Below the pieces are notes generated by a model. That model was not told the origin of the DNA. It saw only the letters and a list, made by a program, of their open reading frames with translations, and did not search any database. From positions 84,926-148,925 of the forward strand of contig NZ_JFHC01000009.1 in NCBI RefSeq assembly GCF_000698595.1: 64,000 nt of DNA, given 5' to 3'. The translations under genes were made by a program, and so were the position numbers. This DNA is from Caballeronia glathei. Its GTDB lineage: Bacteria; Pseudomonadota; Gammaproteobacteria; Burkholderiales; Burkholderiaceae. Numbering within the stretch: the stretch's first letter is position 1; every line of letters begins with the position of its first letter. Positions 51,250 through 60,315 of this stretch are shown here, piece by piece.

Positions 51250-52749
51250 GTGGACGCTAATTCGATCCTCTCCGAACTGGGCATCGCGAAGCTCGCGGAC
51301 GACGGCGACATCGCCGCCACTTCGCCGATCACGGGCGAAGTCATCGGCCGCGTGAAGAGCCACACCGCGGCGCAGGTCGATGCGGCGCTCGCACAGGCCC
51401 GCATCGCCTATGCGGCGTGGCGCAACGTCCCGGCGCCGCGCCGTGGCGAACTGGTGCGCCTGCTCGGCAACCGGCTGCGCGAGAAGAAGGCGGCGCTCGG
51501 CCGCCTGGTCTCGCTCGAAGCGGGCAAGATTCTTCAAGAAGGCCTGGGCGAAGTGCAGGAAATGATCGACATCTGCGACTTCGCGGTCGGCCTGTCGCGC
51601 CAGCTGTACGGCCTCACGATCGCATCGGAGCGCCCCGGCCACAGGATGGCGGAAACGTGGCATCCGGCGGGCGTCTGCACGGTCATCTCGGCGTTCAACT
51701 TTCCCGTCGCGGTCTGGTCGTGGAATGCCGCGCTCGCGCTCGTGTGCGGCAACGCCGTGATCTGGAAGCCGTCCGAGAAGACGCCCCTCACGGCGCTCGC
51801 CGTCGACCGGATCATGCAGGACGCGCTCGCCGAGTTCGGCGACGCCCCTGCTGGCCTCGCCTCGCTCGTCGTCGGCGCACGCGAGGTGGGCGCGCAGCTC
51901 GTCGCGGACCCGCGCTCGGACATCGTGAGCGCGACGGGCAGCACCGCGATGGGCCGGGCGGTCGGCGTGGAAGTCGCGCGCCGCTTCGGACGCTCGATTC
52001 TCGAACTCGGCGGCAACAACGCGGGAATCGTGTCGAAGAGCGCCGATCCCGAACTCGCGCTGCGCGGCATCCTGTTTTCCGCGGTCGGCACGGCGGGCCA
52101 GCGCTGCACGTCGCTGCGGCGGCTTTTCGTGCACGAAAGCATCTACGACGACACCGTCGCGCGCCTGAAAGACTTCTACGCGAAGGTGCCGATCGGCAAC
52201 CCGCTGGAAAAGGGCGTGCTGATGGGGCCGCTGATCGACGGCGATGCGTTCGCGCGCATGCAGCGGGCGCTCGAGCAGGCGAAGAGCGAGGGCGGCAAGG
52301 TGTTCGGCGGAGAGCGCGTCGACGTGAAGGGATGCGAAAAGGGCTACTACGTGCGCCCGGCGCTCGTCGAAATGCCCTCGCAGACGGCCGTCGTGCTCAC
52401 CGAAACCTTCGCGCCGATCCTCTACGTGCTGCGCTACAGCGACTTCGACGAAGCCATCGCGGCGAACAACGCCGCTTCGCACGGGCTGTCGTCGTGCGCG
52501 TTCACGACCGACCTGCGCGAAGCCGAGCGCTTCCTGTCGGCGTCGGGCAGCGATTGCGGCATCGCGAACGTGAACATCGGGCCGAGCGGCGCGGAAATCG
52601 GCGGCGCGTTCGGCGGCGAGAAGGAAACGGGCGGCGGCCGCGAATCCGGCTCGGACGCGTGGAAGGGCTACATGCGCCGCGCGACCAACACGGTCAACTA
52701 TTCGTCGGCGCTGCCGCTCGCGCAGGGCATCGACTTCTCGATCGGCTAG
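51250..52749 (+). CDS. amaB: Aldehyde dehydrogenase, ALDH7 type (aminoadipate semialdehyde/piperideine-6-carboxylate dehydrogenase-like)
   Basis: A 499-residue NAD-dependent enzyme of the antiquitin group. The base Glu is in LELGGNNAGIV and the nucleophile in GTAGQRCTSLRRL, both with ALDH7-specific neighbours. Such enzymes oxidise alpha-aminoadipate semialdehyde in lysine and pipecolate catabolism. A GTG start follows AAGGAG. The FAD oxidase downstream and the divergent cupin regulator fit a lysine-type pathway, but the substrate is inferred. Confidence 0.85.
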   Translation: MDANSILSELGIAKLADDGDIAATSPITGEVIGRVKSHTAAQVDAALAQARIAYAAWRNVPAPRRGELVRLLGNRLREKKAALGRLVSLEAGKILQEGLGEVQEMIDICDFAVGLSRQLYGLTIASERPGHRMAETWHPAGVCTVISAFNFPVAVWSWNAALALVCGNAVIWKPSEKTPLTALAVDRIMQDALAEFGDAPAGLASLVVGAREVGAQLVADPRSDIVSATGSTAMGRAVGVEVARRFGRSILELGGNNAGIVSKSADPELALRGILFSAVGTAGQRCTSLRRLFVHESIYDDTVARLKDFYAKVPIGNPLEKGVLMGPLIDGDAFARMQRALEQAKSEGGKVFGGERVDVKGCEKGYYVRPALVEMPSQTAVVLTETFAPILYVLRYSDFDEAIAANNAASHGLSSCAFTTDLREAERFLSASGSDCGIANVNIGPSGAEIGGAFGGEKETGGGRESGSDAWKGYMRRATNTVNYSSALPLAQGIDFSIG

Positions 52750-52844
52750 GCGCTTTTCCGGCGGTGCGGCCATTCCCGGAGCATTTCCGGGCCGCCCCGG
52801 CCGTCCGTTGGCGTGCGTTCGGATCTATTTGCGGAGACTGCGGC

Positions 52845-54017
52845 GTGGCTTCGAAGGTGGTGATCGTGGGTGGCGGTGTCATCGGCAGCTCGGTGGCTTA
52901 TTTTCTGCGCGCGTCGGACCCCGCCGTGCAGGTCACGGTGATCGAACGCGATCCGACGTACGCGCGCTCGTCGTCGGCGCTGTCGGCGGCGTCGATCCGG
53001 CAGCAGTTTTCCACGCCGCTGTCGGTCGCGATGTCGCTCTTCGGCATCGACTTTCTGCGCTCGATCGGCGCGCGCCTCGAAGTGGGCGGCGACGCACCGT
53101 CGATCGATCTGCACGAGGGCGGCTATCTCTTTCTCGCCACCGCGGCGGGCGAGGCGACGCTGCGCGAGAACCATGCGCTTCAGACGCGCCTTGGCGCCGA
53201 CATCAGCCTGCTCGACGCCGCGCAGTTGCAGCAGCGCTTCCCGTGGCTGAACACGGCGGATCTCGCGGCCGGCGCCTTCGGCGAAAGCGGCGAAGGCTGG
53301 TTCGACGGCTACGGGCTCGTGCAGGCGCTGCGCAAGAAGGCGCAGTCGCTCGGCGCTCGCTACGTGGCCGCCGACGCGGTCGCGCTCGAACGCGACGGCC
53401 GCAAGGTCACGCACGTCGTCGCCTCCGACGGCGAGCGCCACGCCTGCGACATGCTCGTGAACGCGGCGGGCGCGTGGTCGCGCGCGCTCGCGCGGATGCT
53501 CGGCATCGACATTCCGGTCTACGCGCGGCGCCGCAGCATCTTCAACGTGTCCACGCCCGCGAAGCTCGCGCGCTGCCCGCTTCTCATCGACCCGACCGGC
53601 GTCTACTTCCGCCCGGAAGGCCGCACCTATATCTGCGGCACGTCGCCGGCGGCGGACAACGACCCGGACGATCTTCCGCTCGACGAGGTCGATCACGCGC
53701 TCTTCGACGACGTCATCTGGCCGACGCTCGCGCACCGCGTGCCGGAGTTCGAGGCGCTGCGCGTGGAGAACTGCTGGTCCGGCTACTACGAGTACAACGT
53801 GTTCGACCAGAACGCGATCATCGGCCATCACCCTGACGTGGACAATTGCGTCTTCGCGAACGGCTTCAGCGGCCACGGACTCCAGCAGGGCCCGGCGACG
53901 GGGCGCGGCGTGAGCGAACTGATCCTGCACGGCCGGTACACGACGCTCGATCTGTCGCCGCTCGGCTGGGAGCGCGTGCTCGAAAATCGTCCGATCGTCG
54001 AGAAAAACGTGGTGTGA
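52845..54017 (+). CDS. FAD-dependent amino acid oxidase/dehydrogenase (DAO family)
   Basis: A 390-residue protein of the D-amino-acid oxidase/sarcosine oxidase fold. VVIVGGGVIGSSVAYFLRA binds FAD; LVNAAGAWSRALARMLG and the C-terminal NCVFANGFSGHGLQQGPATGRGVSELI are family blocks. In Burkholderia this type is found next to ALDH7 genes, consistent with oxidation of pipecolate or a related cyclic amino acid to the ALDH substrate. GTG start with GGAG upstream; 95 bases after amaB. Confidence 0.82.
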   Translation: MASKVVIVGGGVIGSSVAYFLRASDPAVQVTVIERDPTYARSSSALSAASIRQQFSTPLSVAMSLFGIDFLRSIGARLEVGGDAPSIDLHEGGYLFLATAAGEATLRENHALQTRLGADISLLDAAQLQQRFPWLNTADLAAGAFGESGEGWFDGYGLVQALRKKAQSLGARYVAADAVALERDGRKVTHVVASDGERHACDMLVNAAGAWSRALARMLGIDIPVYARRRSIFNVSTPAKLARCPLLIDPTGVYFRPEGRTYICGTSPAADNDPDDLPLDEVDHALFDDVIWPTLAHRVPEFEALRVENCWSGYYEYNVFDQNAIIGHHPDVDNCVFANGFSGHGLQQGPATGRGVSELILHGRYTTLDLSPLGWERVLENRPIVEKNVV

Positions 54018-54286
54018 GAGCGACACTCGGCCGCGCCGCGCGTGCGGAGAATTTTGGCGAGAAACAAATGCCCGGCACGATCCGAGCATTTTTTACGGTT
54101 TCCTTTCAATATCCGGGCTGGAATGCGGTTTGCCGAACGGTTTTTCACATCCGGAGCGACGATCGTGAATAAAGCTGACGTTTGCGCGTCGTCCATCGAT
54201 GAAATCCACTAGGGCGGACTCGATCCGAAGCGCGCACTCTGTAAGTTGAGGAGCAAGCCTCCGTTTACTTCCACAAGGAGTGACAA

Positions 54287-54484
54287 ATGGACACCATCAC
54301 GCATGCGACCGTCGTGACGTGGCTGGAAGACGCCGAAACCCACGGCGACGATTACGCACCGATTTCACACTCGTCGAGCCAGGTCTGCGAGCGACCGGAA
54401 TACGTGGCCGAAGTCTTCGGCCGATTCGCGAGCGAGACATCGGACGACGGCCAGAACGGCCGCGTCGTGCGCGGCTACAACTAG
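54287..54484 (+). CDS. Small acidic hypothetical protein
   Basis: A 65-residue protein (MDTITHATVVTWLEDAETHG, then SSSQVCERPEYVAEVFGRFA). AAGGAG lies 6 bases before the ATG, which makes the gene credible despite its size. I recognise no domain, signal or membrane segment. It stands alone, with about 270-295 bases of gene-free DNA on each side. Confidence 0.6.
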   Translation: MDTITHATVVTWLEDAETHGDDYAPISHSSSQVCERPEYVAEVFGRFASETSDDGQNGRVVRGYN

Positions 54485-54720
54485 CCTCACAACTGGCCTC
54501 ACACTCGCCGATCCCTGACCGGCGGCAGCGGCGCAAACCGCTGACGCTGCCGGCGCAACGCACCGAATGACACGTCCTGAACGGGCTCAGCCCGCTCGGG
54601 ATCGCAGCGATTGAATCTGCGACGCCGCCGCCCGGCGACCCGTCCAGCTTTCCTTCCCCTCCCGAAGACGCTCACCACCCGGCCTCAGGTTTCTGCCTGA
54701 AGTGGCCCTCAATTTTTGCG

Positions 54721-54749
54721 TTGACTCATTGCGCTCACCAGCCTATAAA
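54721..54749 (+). promoter_or_regulatory. Sigma-70-type promoter of the CopG-like/PHB-depolymerase unit
   Basis: TTGACT (54721-54726) and TATAAA (54744-54749) are separated by 17 bases, close to consensus. The expected start point falls in the tandem repeats that follow. Confidence 0.7.
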
Positions 54750-54755
54750 CATCCC

Positions 54756-54777
54756 ATTGGATGGTAATTGGATGGTG
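54756..54777 (+). promoter_or_regulatory. Tandem 11-bp repeats overlapping the start region of the CopG-like gene
   Basis: ATTGGATGGTA and ATTGGATGGTG stand head to tail, one helical turn apart, between the -10 box and the ATG at 54780. Ribbon-helix-helix repressors bind such phased short sites, so this is the likely autoregulatory operator. Confidence 0.6.
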
Positions 54778-54779
54778 AA

Positions 54780-55202
54780 ATGACGAATCAACCTGTCGAA
54801 GCGCCGCGCCCGAAGGGCGGTGAAAGCGAAAAAATCACGATCAATCTCGGCCCCGTCGACCTCGGTCAGATCGACCTGCTCGTCGAAGAGGGCTTTTACT
54901 CCAACCGCACGGACCTGATCCGCACGGCGATCCGCAACCAGCTGGCGATTCACGCGCAGGTCGTGAGCGAAACGGTAACGCGGCGCGCGCTCGTTCTGGG
55001 CTTGCAGCACTTTTCCAGACGCGACCTGGAAGCGGCGCTCGCGGCTAACGAGCGTCTCAATATCCACGTGCTCGGCCTCGCCAGCATCGCCGCCGATGTC
55101 TCCGCCGAGCTTGCGCTCGCGACGATCGAGTCGGTCGTCGTGCTGGGCGCGTTTCACGCATCGCCGGCGGTCAAGGCCGCGCTGGCCGGCCGCATCAGCT
55201 AG
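54780..55202 (+). CDS. CopG-like (ribbon-helix-helix) transcriptional regulator
   Basis: A 140-residue protein. Residues about 18-60 fit a ribbon-helix-helix: [38 protein letters not shown]. The rest is a conserved helical extension. It shares a unit with the PHB-depolymerase-like esterase 46 bases downstream and is a plausible controller of it, linked to its own upstream tandem repeats. Confidence 0.8.
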   Translation: MTNQPVEAPRPKGGESEKITINLGPVDLGQIDLLVEEGFYSNRTDLIRTAIRNQLAIHAQVVSETVTRRALVLGLQHFSRRDLEAALAANERLNIHVLGLASIAADVSAELALATIESVVVLGAFHASPAVKAALAGRIS

Positions 55203-55248
55203 GCGGTGCCGCACCGGCGGCAACACACAACCGACAACGGAAAACGAA

Positions 55249-56403
55249 ATGAAACTGAACGAAGGCTTCCTCAACTCGATGCACAAGGTCATGTCGCTCT
55301 TGCGCACCCACGGCCCGGCGGAGGCGACCGAGGCGATCCAGCGCGCGCTGCGCGGTGAATCGGCCGAGGCGCCGCGGGCGGAGCGCGACGCGCATGAAGT
55401 ACCCGGGAAACGCGAAGTAAACGGCGAGCCCTCGACCCGCTCCGCTGGCTTCGAGCCGACGCTCAAGGACAGGCTGAAGCAGACTTTCGGGCAGACCTTC
55501 GCGCGCGCTCCCGCCGCGACCACCGCCGACGTCGAAGTCGAGGATCGCGGGCATGTCAGCACCCACGCCTATGCGAACGCGGCGGGCGCGCGCGACTATC
55601 GGCTCTATGTGCCGGCGGGCTACCGCGACGAACCGCTGCCGCTTGTCGTAATGCTGCACGGCTGCACCCAGGACGCCGACGACTTCGCCGCCGGCACGCG
55701 GATGAACGCGCTCGCCGAGCGGCACGGCTGTATCGTCGCGTATCCGATCCAGCCGCAGCGGGCCAATCCGTCGAAGTGCTGGAACTGGTTCAGGCCCGGC
55801 GACCAGCACGCGCAGACGGGCGAGCCGTCGCTGATCGCGGGCATCACGCGCGACGTGATGGCGAGCCACCGCGTGGACCCGGCGCGCGTGTATGTCGCCG
55901 GCCTGTCGGCGGGCGGCGCGATGGCGGACGTCATGGTTCGCGAGTACCCGGACCTCTATGCGGCCGCCTGCGTGCATTCCGGGCTGCCGCGTGGCTGTGC
56001 GCACGATCTGCCATCGGCGCTCGCGGCGATGCGCGGCGGCAGGCGCAAGGGCGCGAAGGGCCGGCACGGCGCCGCGGGCACGACGCCGCCCGATACTCCG
56101 AAGCGTCCGATCATCGTGTTTCACGGCGACGCCGACACGACCGTGCATCCGTCGAACGCGATGGAACTGGTGCGCGGATTCGGGCTGGATGCGTCGACGG
56201 AAAACCGCGCAGCCAGCGGCCGTGCGTGCACCGTGCGGCGGCTGAAGTCGGAGGGCGGCGTCGATGCGGAACTCTGGACGATTCACGGCGCGCCGCACGC
56301 GTGGGCGGGCGGCAGCGCGAACGGAACGTACACCGATCCTGCCGGACCCGACGCCAGCGCCGAAATGATGCGCTTCTTCCTTGCACATCCGCGCCGCGGC
56401 TGA
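55249..56403 (+). CDS. PHB depolymerase-family esterase
   Basis: A 384-residue alpha/beta hydrolase of the esterase PHB-depolymerase family (LpqC/Fes-like). The nucleophile is Ser220 in [10 protein letters not shown], the oxyanion block is [14 protein letters not shown], the acid is in [13 protein letters not shown] and the base in HAWAGG. The first 100 residues are a hydrophilic linker without a signal peptide. It may act on short-chain polyhydroxyalkanoate oligomers or other esters; a cytoplasmic location is inferred. Confidence 0.88.
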   Translation: MKLNEGFLNSMHKVMSLLRTHGPAEATEAIQRALRGESAEAPRAERDAHEVPGKREVNGEPSTRSAGFEPTLKDRLKQTFGQTFARAPAATTADVEVEDRGHVSTHAYANAAGARDYRLYVPAGYRDEPLPLVVMLHGCTQDADDFAAGTRMNALAERHGCIVAYPIQPQRANPSKCWNWFRPGDQHAQTGEPSLIAGITRDVMASHRVDPARVYVAGLSAGGAMADVMVREYPDLYAAACVHSGLPRGCAHDLPSALAAMRGGRRKGAKGRHGAAGTTPPDTPKRPIIVFHGDADTTVHPSNAMELVRGFGLDASTENRAASGRACTVRRLKSEGGVDAELWTIHGAPHAWAGGSANGTYTDPAGPDASAEMMRFFLAHPRRG

Positions 56404-56609
56404 GGCCGCGCGGTTCGCCGTCTCGCGTTTCGGCGTCTTTGCAGGACATGTCTGCGGCGGGCGCGCAACGCCCCGTGGAGGCCGCTTTTTTGGTCACCTA
56501 CTCTGGTTCCGAAACGGGGAGCGCATATGGAAAGAACGATCGCGATTGGTGCGCCGGTTTCCGGCGCGTGCGCGTCACACGTCGCGCGGGCGGCATATGG
56601 CGTACGGCG

Positions 56610-57062
56610 ATGAACCCGATCTCGCCCGATGACGACCCGCCGGTGAACGCGCCCGGCCCATTCTCTGCGCCCCGCGAACTGCTCGTGCCGCCCCGCGACC
56701 CGCGGCGCATGGGACGATACGCGGACGCTTCGGCATGCTTCGTGGTGGCGTGGTCGCTGCTCGAAGTGCCCTGGGAAATCGACGCGAACAGCCGCGGCGA
56801 GGAGATCGCGGCCGTGCTCGCATCGAAGACGCTGCTTTTCGTGATCGTCGCGTTCATGCTGCAGGGGCGGCGCGTCGCGAGCTATCTGCTGCTCTTCGTC
56901 TGCCTGATGAGCGTGCTCGCGATGGCCCCCGAGATTCCGCTCGAATTCAGGCGATCGCCGTGGCTCGCGGTGCTTTCGGGCGTCGAATGCGTGAGCAAGC
57001 TCGCGACGTTCGCGTTCCTCGCGCTGCATCTGAAAGGCGGATTCTCGCGACGCGCCGGCTGA
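56610..57062 (+). CDS. Hypothetical membrane protein
   Basis: A 150-residue protein of no recognised family. Residues 1-38 are Pro/Asp-rich; then come about three or four hydrophobic stretches (ADASACFVVAWSLLEVPW, TLLFVIVAFML, YLLLFVCLMSVLAMAP, LATFAFLALHL). It probably sits in the inner membrane. The start is taken at the first ATG of the conserved-looking part; the region upstream (56404-56609) shows nothing certain. Confidence 0.6.
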   Translation: MNPISPDDDPPVNAPGPFSAPRELLVPPRDPRRMGRYADASACFVVAWSLLEVPWEIDANSRGEEIAAVLASKTLLFVIVAFMLQGRRVASYLLLFVCLMSVLAMAPEIPLEFRRSPWLAVLSGVECVSKLATFAFLALHLKGGFSRRAG

Positions 57063-57293
57063 GGGCGGAGTGGCCGGAACGCCCCGGCCGAACCTGCGAA
57101 AGGGCAAACGCGCAAAAACACAAAAACGCAAAAACGCAAAGCGCGCTATCTTCACTTACCGGCTCCATAAAGAAGCGAAGACTGGCCGGGCCGATACGCC
57201 CGTGCATCGGGCGCGGCTCGCAGGCGCGAACGGGCGCCACCGCGGGCGCGATCGGCGAAAGGAAACAGCCGCGCTCTTTCCAGGAGATTCGTC

Positions 57294-57593
57294 ATGAGTC
57301 GAATTCGCGTCGTTTCGGCAGCCGTTGCCGCGTCGATTGGCATTGCGCTCGCGTGGAGCCCGGTCGCGATGGCGCAAACCGCACCGGACGTCGCCGCGTC
57401 CACGCCGAAGGAGATCCGCAAGGCGGAGCGCAAGGCCGCGCGCGAGCGGAACAATGCCGAGTTGAAGGCACTCGAGAAGCAGGGCTATCAGCCCGCCGGC
57501 AACCAGATCAACTATCCGCAGAACATCCAGGAAGCCCAGCGCAAGGTGGATGCGTCGAAGGCCGCTCAGGGCACGGCAGCGTCCGCGCCCTGA
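57294..57593 (+). CDS. Secreted DUF4148-like small protein
   Basis: A 99-residue protein. Residues 1-28 are a signal peptide (VVSAAVAASIGIALAW, cut after AMA). The mature part is Lys/Ala/Glu-rich and helical, then ALEKQGYQPAGNQINYPQNIQEAQRKV, which matches DUF4148 proteins common in Burkholderiaceae. It is probably periplasmic; function unknown. AGGAG stands 7 bases before the ATG. Confidence 0.8.
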   Translation: MSRIRVVSAAVAASIGIALAWSPVAMAQTAPDVAASTPKEIRKAERKAARERNNAELKALEKQGYQPAGNQINYPQNIQEAQRKVDASKAAQGTAASAP

Positions 57594-57680
57594 GCGTTTC
57601 CTGACGCCGTCTGCGGGCCGGAGCATGCGGCAATGCTGCGATGCGGCGCGTCCCTCCCCATCAGGGCGCGTCAGGACATA

Positions 57681-58088
57681 TCAGGGCGCGGGTTCGGCCG
57701 CGTCGCTCGCGATTGCCTGCCGCAGATGCGGCACCGCATGCGCGCGATACCACTGGAGCATCTCGCGGATCGCGGCGTCGGCGGGCCGTGCGTGCGCGCC
57801 GCCGATCAGTTCGCCGCACGCCCGGGCCATCGCGTTCATGATGCGGCTCGCCTCCGGAACATAGGGCAGATCCGCGTGACTGTCGTGGCGCTCGCGGATG
57901 ATCCGGTAGCGGATGTTCTCGGGAAACGTCCACGCGCTGACGATGAAATCCTGCACGCTCACCGCCTGGCCGCCGACCTCGACGGCGATGCCGCGGTGCC
58001 GTTCGGCATAGCCCATCGCTTCGATCTGCTCGCAGGCGTCGATCGCGGTGTTCATCATCTCGCGGATCAGGTCCCAGTCTGTTTTCAT
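57681..58088 (-). CDS. Conserved hypothetical protein
   Basis: A 135-residue soluble protein (MKTDWDLIREMMNTAIDACE, then SAWTFPENIRYRIIRERHDS). Ends in AVPHLRQAIASDAAEPAP. I recognise no family. It lies 55 bases downstream of the pseudo-SGNH gene on the same strand, so co-transcription is likely. Confidence 0.65.
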   Translation of the reverse strand: MKTDWDLIREMMNTAIDACEQIEAMGYAERHRGIAVEVGGQAVSVQDFIVSAWTFPENIRYRIIRERHDSHADLPYVPEASRIMNAMARACGELIGGAHARPADAAIREMLQWYRAHAVPHLRQAIASDAAEPAP

Positions 58089-58143
58089 CGTTCGGTCCTT
58101 GGGCTTTTGGCGGGGGCGCCGTGGTCTTGCCGGCTCGCGGCTG

Positions 58144-58935
58144 TCACTTCGTCATCGCGCGGACTTTTTCCGCGATCGCGCGGCCGAGCTTCTGTTGCGA
58201 TGCGGCAGTGAGATGCGCGCCATCGACGCCGTCGATGCGCACGACCATGGCGGCGTCGAGAAATTCCACGTGCTGCTTCTGTGCGACGGCCGCGTACGCT
58301 TTCGCGAGCTGCGCCCACTTGCCGGCGGTGTCCGCGCGAGCGGGATCGGCGGCCGCGTCGACGGCGACCGGCGGCGGCGCCACGACGAGCACCTTCGGGC
58401 CCGGGTCGAGTGTGCTGATGCCGCCGTGCATGTCCTTCACGATCTGCACGAGCTTGTCCATGCCCTCCGCGATCCGCGCGGGCGTTCGGCCGCCCTGCGC
58501 CGTCAGCTCGCTGCCGCCGAGCATGATCACGACCACGTCGAGCGGCTGGGCGCGCGCGAGGACGCCGGGCAGCGCCGCGCTGCCGTCGAGCGCGGCACCT
58601 TGCGCTGGCGAGTTCGCCGAAGGATTCGCCGACGTGCTGGTCGACAGGTTTGCCGGCGGGTTCGACCGGTCCGGCAGGTCGGTCGTGCGGCCGTTCAGGC
58701 CGTCGTCGATCACGACGTAGTCGCGGCCGAGCGCCGCCTGCATCGCGGCGGGCCATCGCGCGGACGCGGGCAGGCGCGCGGGTGCGCCGTGCGTCGCGGG
58801 CTTGCGGCCCCAGGTGAGGGCGTCGCCGAATGCGAGTATCCGCTTCGGCTCGTCGGCGCGGGCCGCCGCCGTGACGGCGAGCGCCGCGATGACCAGAACC
58901 GTTGCGATGGCAGTGCGCAGCAGGGGCCGCGGCAT
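58144..58935 (-). CDS. SGNH/GDSL-hydrolase homologue lacking the nucleophilic serine
   Basis: A 263-residue secreted or periplasmic protein (signal peptide 1-27, VLVIAALAVTAAARA). The fold is that of arylesterase-type SGNH hydrolases: ILAFGDALTWG, DDGLNGRTTD, VVVIMLGGSELTAQ and DGAHLT. Block I has Ala39 where the catalytic Ser should be (GDAL for GDSL), and block III reads GGSE where GxND is expected, so two of four catalytic positions are lost. The final DxxH (DGAH) remains. GGAG precedes the ATG at 58935. A binding or regulatory role is more likely than hydrolysis. Confidence 0.82.
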   Translation of the reverse strand: MPRPLLRTAIATVLVIAALAVTAAARADEPKRILAFGDALTWGRKPATHGAPARLPASARWPAAMQAALGRDYVVIDDGLNGRTTDLPDRSNPPANLSTSTSANPSANSPAQGAALDGSAALPGVLARAQPLDVVVIMLGGSELTAQGGRTPARIAEGMDKLVQIVKDMHGGISTLDPGPKVLVVAPPPVAVDAAADPARADTAGKWAQLAKAYAAVAQKQHVEFLDAAMVVRIDGVDGAHLTAASQQKLGRAIAEKVRAMTK

Positions 58936-59267
58936 CGTTGTCTCCGGGTTTTGTGTGCGCTCGGGCGCCACTATCGCTGTTTTTCCCGCCGTCTTTTGCG
59001 CCTCATGGCAGGCCTCGCGCGGCATGCCGGACCAAAAGCTGCCCGACAGTATGACCGACGGGCGCGGGTGCCGCCAGACGAAAGCCAGACGAAAGCAAGA
59101 CGCCGGCGACGAGGCGGCGCGGCATGACTGGGGGCGGATCGCATGCAGCCGGGCCTGCCAAGGCAGCTTTTCCGATCTCGCGTCACAATGGCGCCTGACT
59201 TGTCCCGAAACCCGCTAATCCTGCGCGCCGTACCGGCGATCGTCCGTGCGCCGCGCGCCTCATTCCC

Positions 59268-60206
59268 ATGGCATTGAAGAATCTGCTGAGGCGGCTCGAC
59301 CTCACGACCCTGCAACTCTTTCTCGCGATCTTCGAGGAGGGCACGCTCACGCGCGCGGCCGAGCGCGAGGCGATCGCGGTATCGGCCGCGAGCAAGCGCC
59401 TGCTCGAACTCGAACAGGCGGTCGGCGCGGTGCTGTTCGAGCGCCGGGCGCGCGGCATGGACCTGACGCCTGCCGGCGAAACGCTGCTGCATCACGCGCG
59501 GCGCGTGCTGCGCGACATCGAGAACATCGGCATCGAGCTTGCCGAGCACGCGACCGGCGTGCGCGGCTACGTGCGGATGATGGCCAATCTGTCCGCAATC
59601 GTCGAGTTCCTGCCGGAGGACCTGCGCGCGTTTCTCTCGGTGCACGACCAGATCAAGATCGACCTGGAGGAGCGGCCGAGCGGCGGCATCATCGAGGCGG
59701 TGGCGGACAGCCTCGCCGACCTGGGCATCTGCTCGGGCGACGCGGACACGCGCGGACTTCAGGCGACGCACTATCGCCACGACCGTCTCGTGATCGTGAT
59801 GCGCGACGATCATCCGCTCGCGAAGCGCGAAAGCATCGCGTTTGCGGAAACGCTCGACAGCGACCACGTCGGCCTGCATTCGGCGAGCTCGATCAACATG
59901 CGCACGCATCTGGCCGCGCGCCAGGCGGGCAAGCCGCTGCGGCTGCGCATCCACGTGCCGGGCTTCGATGCCGTGTGCCGCATGGTGCAGGCGGGCATGG
60001 GCGTGGGCGTGCTGCCGTACGACGTCTACAGCGCGATGGGCCGTCCGCTCGGCCTGGCGGCGGTCGCGCTCGACGAGGACTGGGCCGAGCGCAGCCTGAT
60101 CATCGTGGTCCGCGATGCCGCGGCGCTTTCGCCGGTGAGCCGCCTTCTCTTCGATCATCTGCGAACGGTGGAAGCGCTCTCGGCTCGTGCCGACGGCACC
60201 GCCTGA
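59268..60206 (+). CDS. LysR-family transcriptional regulator
   Basis: A 312-residue LysR protein: LRRLDLTTLQLFLAIFEEGTLTRAAEREAIAVSAASKRLLELE is the helix-turn-helix, and the effector domain has MMANLSAIVEFLPEDL and GADVGVLPYD-like QAGMGVGVLPYDVY. It is encoded 109 bases upstream of, and on the same strand as, the CoA-transferase/lyase/MFS genes and probably controls them. Confidence 0.9.
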   Translation: MALKNLLRRLDLTTLQLFLAIFEEGTLTRAAEREAIAVSAASKRLLELEQAVGAVLFERRARGMDLTPAGETLLHHARRVLRDIENIGIELAEHATGVRGYVRMMANLSAIVEFLPEDLRAFLSVHDQIKIDLEERPSGGIIEAVADSLADLGICSGDADTRGLQATHYRHDRLVIVMRDDHPLAKRESIAFAETLDSDHVGLHSASSINMRTHLAARQAGKPLRLRIHVPGFDAVCRMVQAGMGVGVLPYDVYSAMGRPLGLAAVALDEDWAERSLIIVVRDAAALSPVSRLLFDHLRTVEALSARADGTA

Positions 60207-60315
60207 GCCGAACGTTCTCGATCGGCGAACGGTCCTTGCCGAAATGCGGTTGGACTCGCGCCCGGCGCCGCTCCTAAGCTACTCCCATGCAACACAAAAT
60301 CGGGAGACAGGCATC

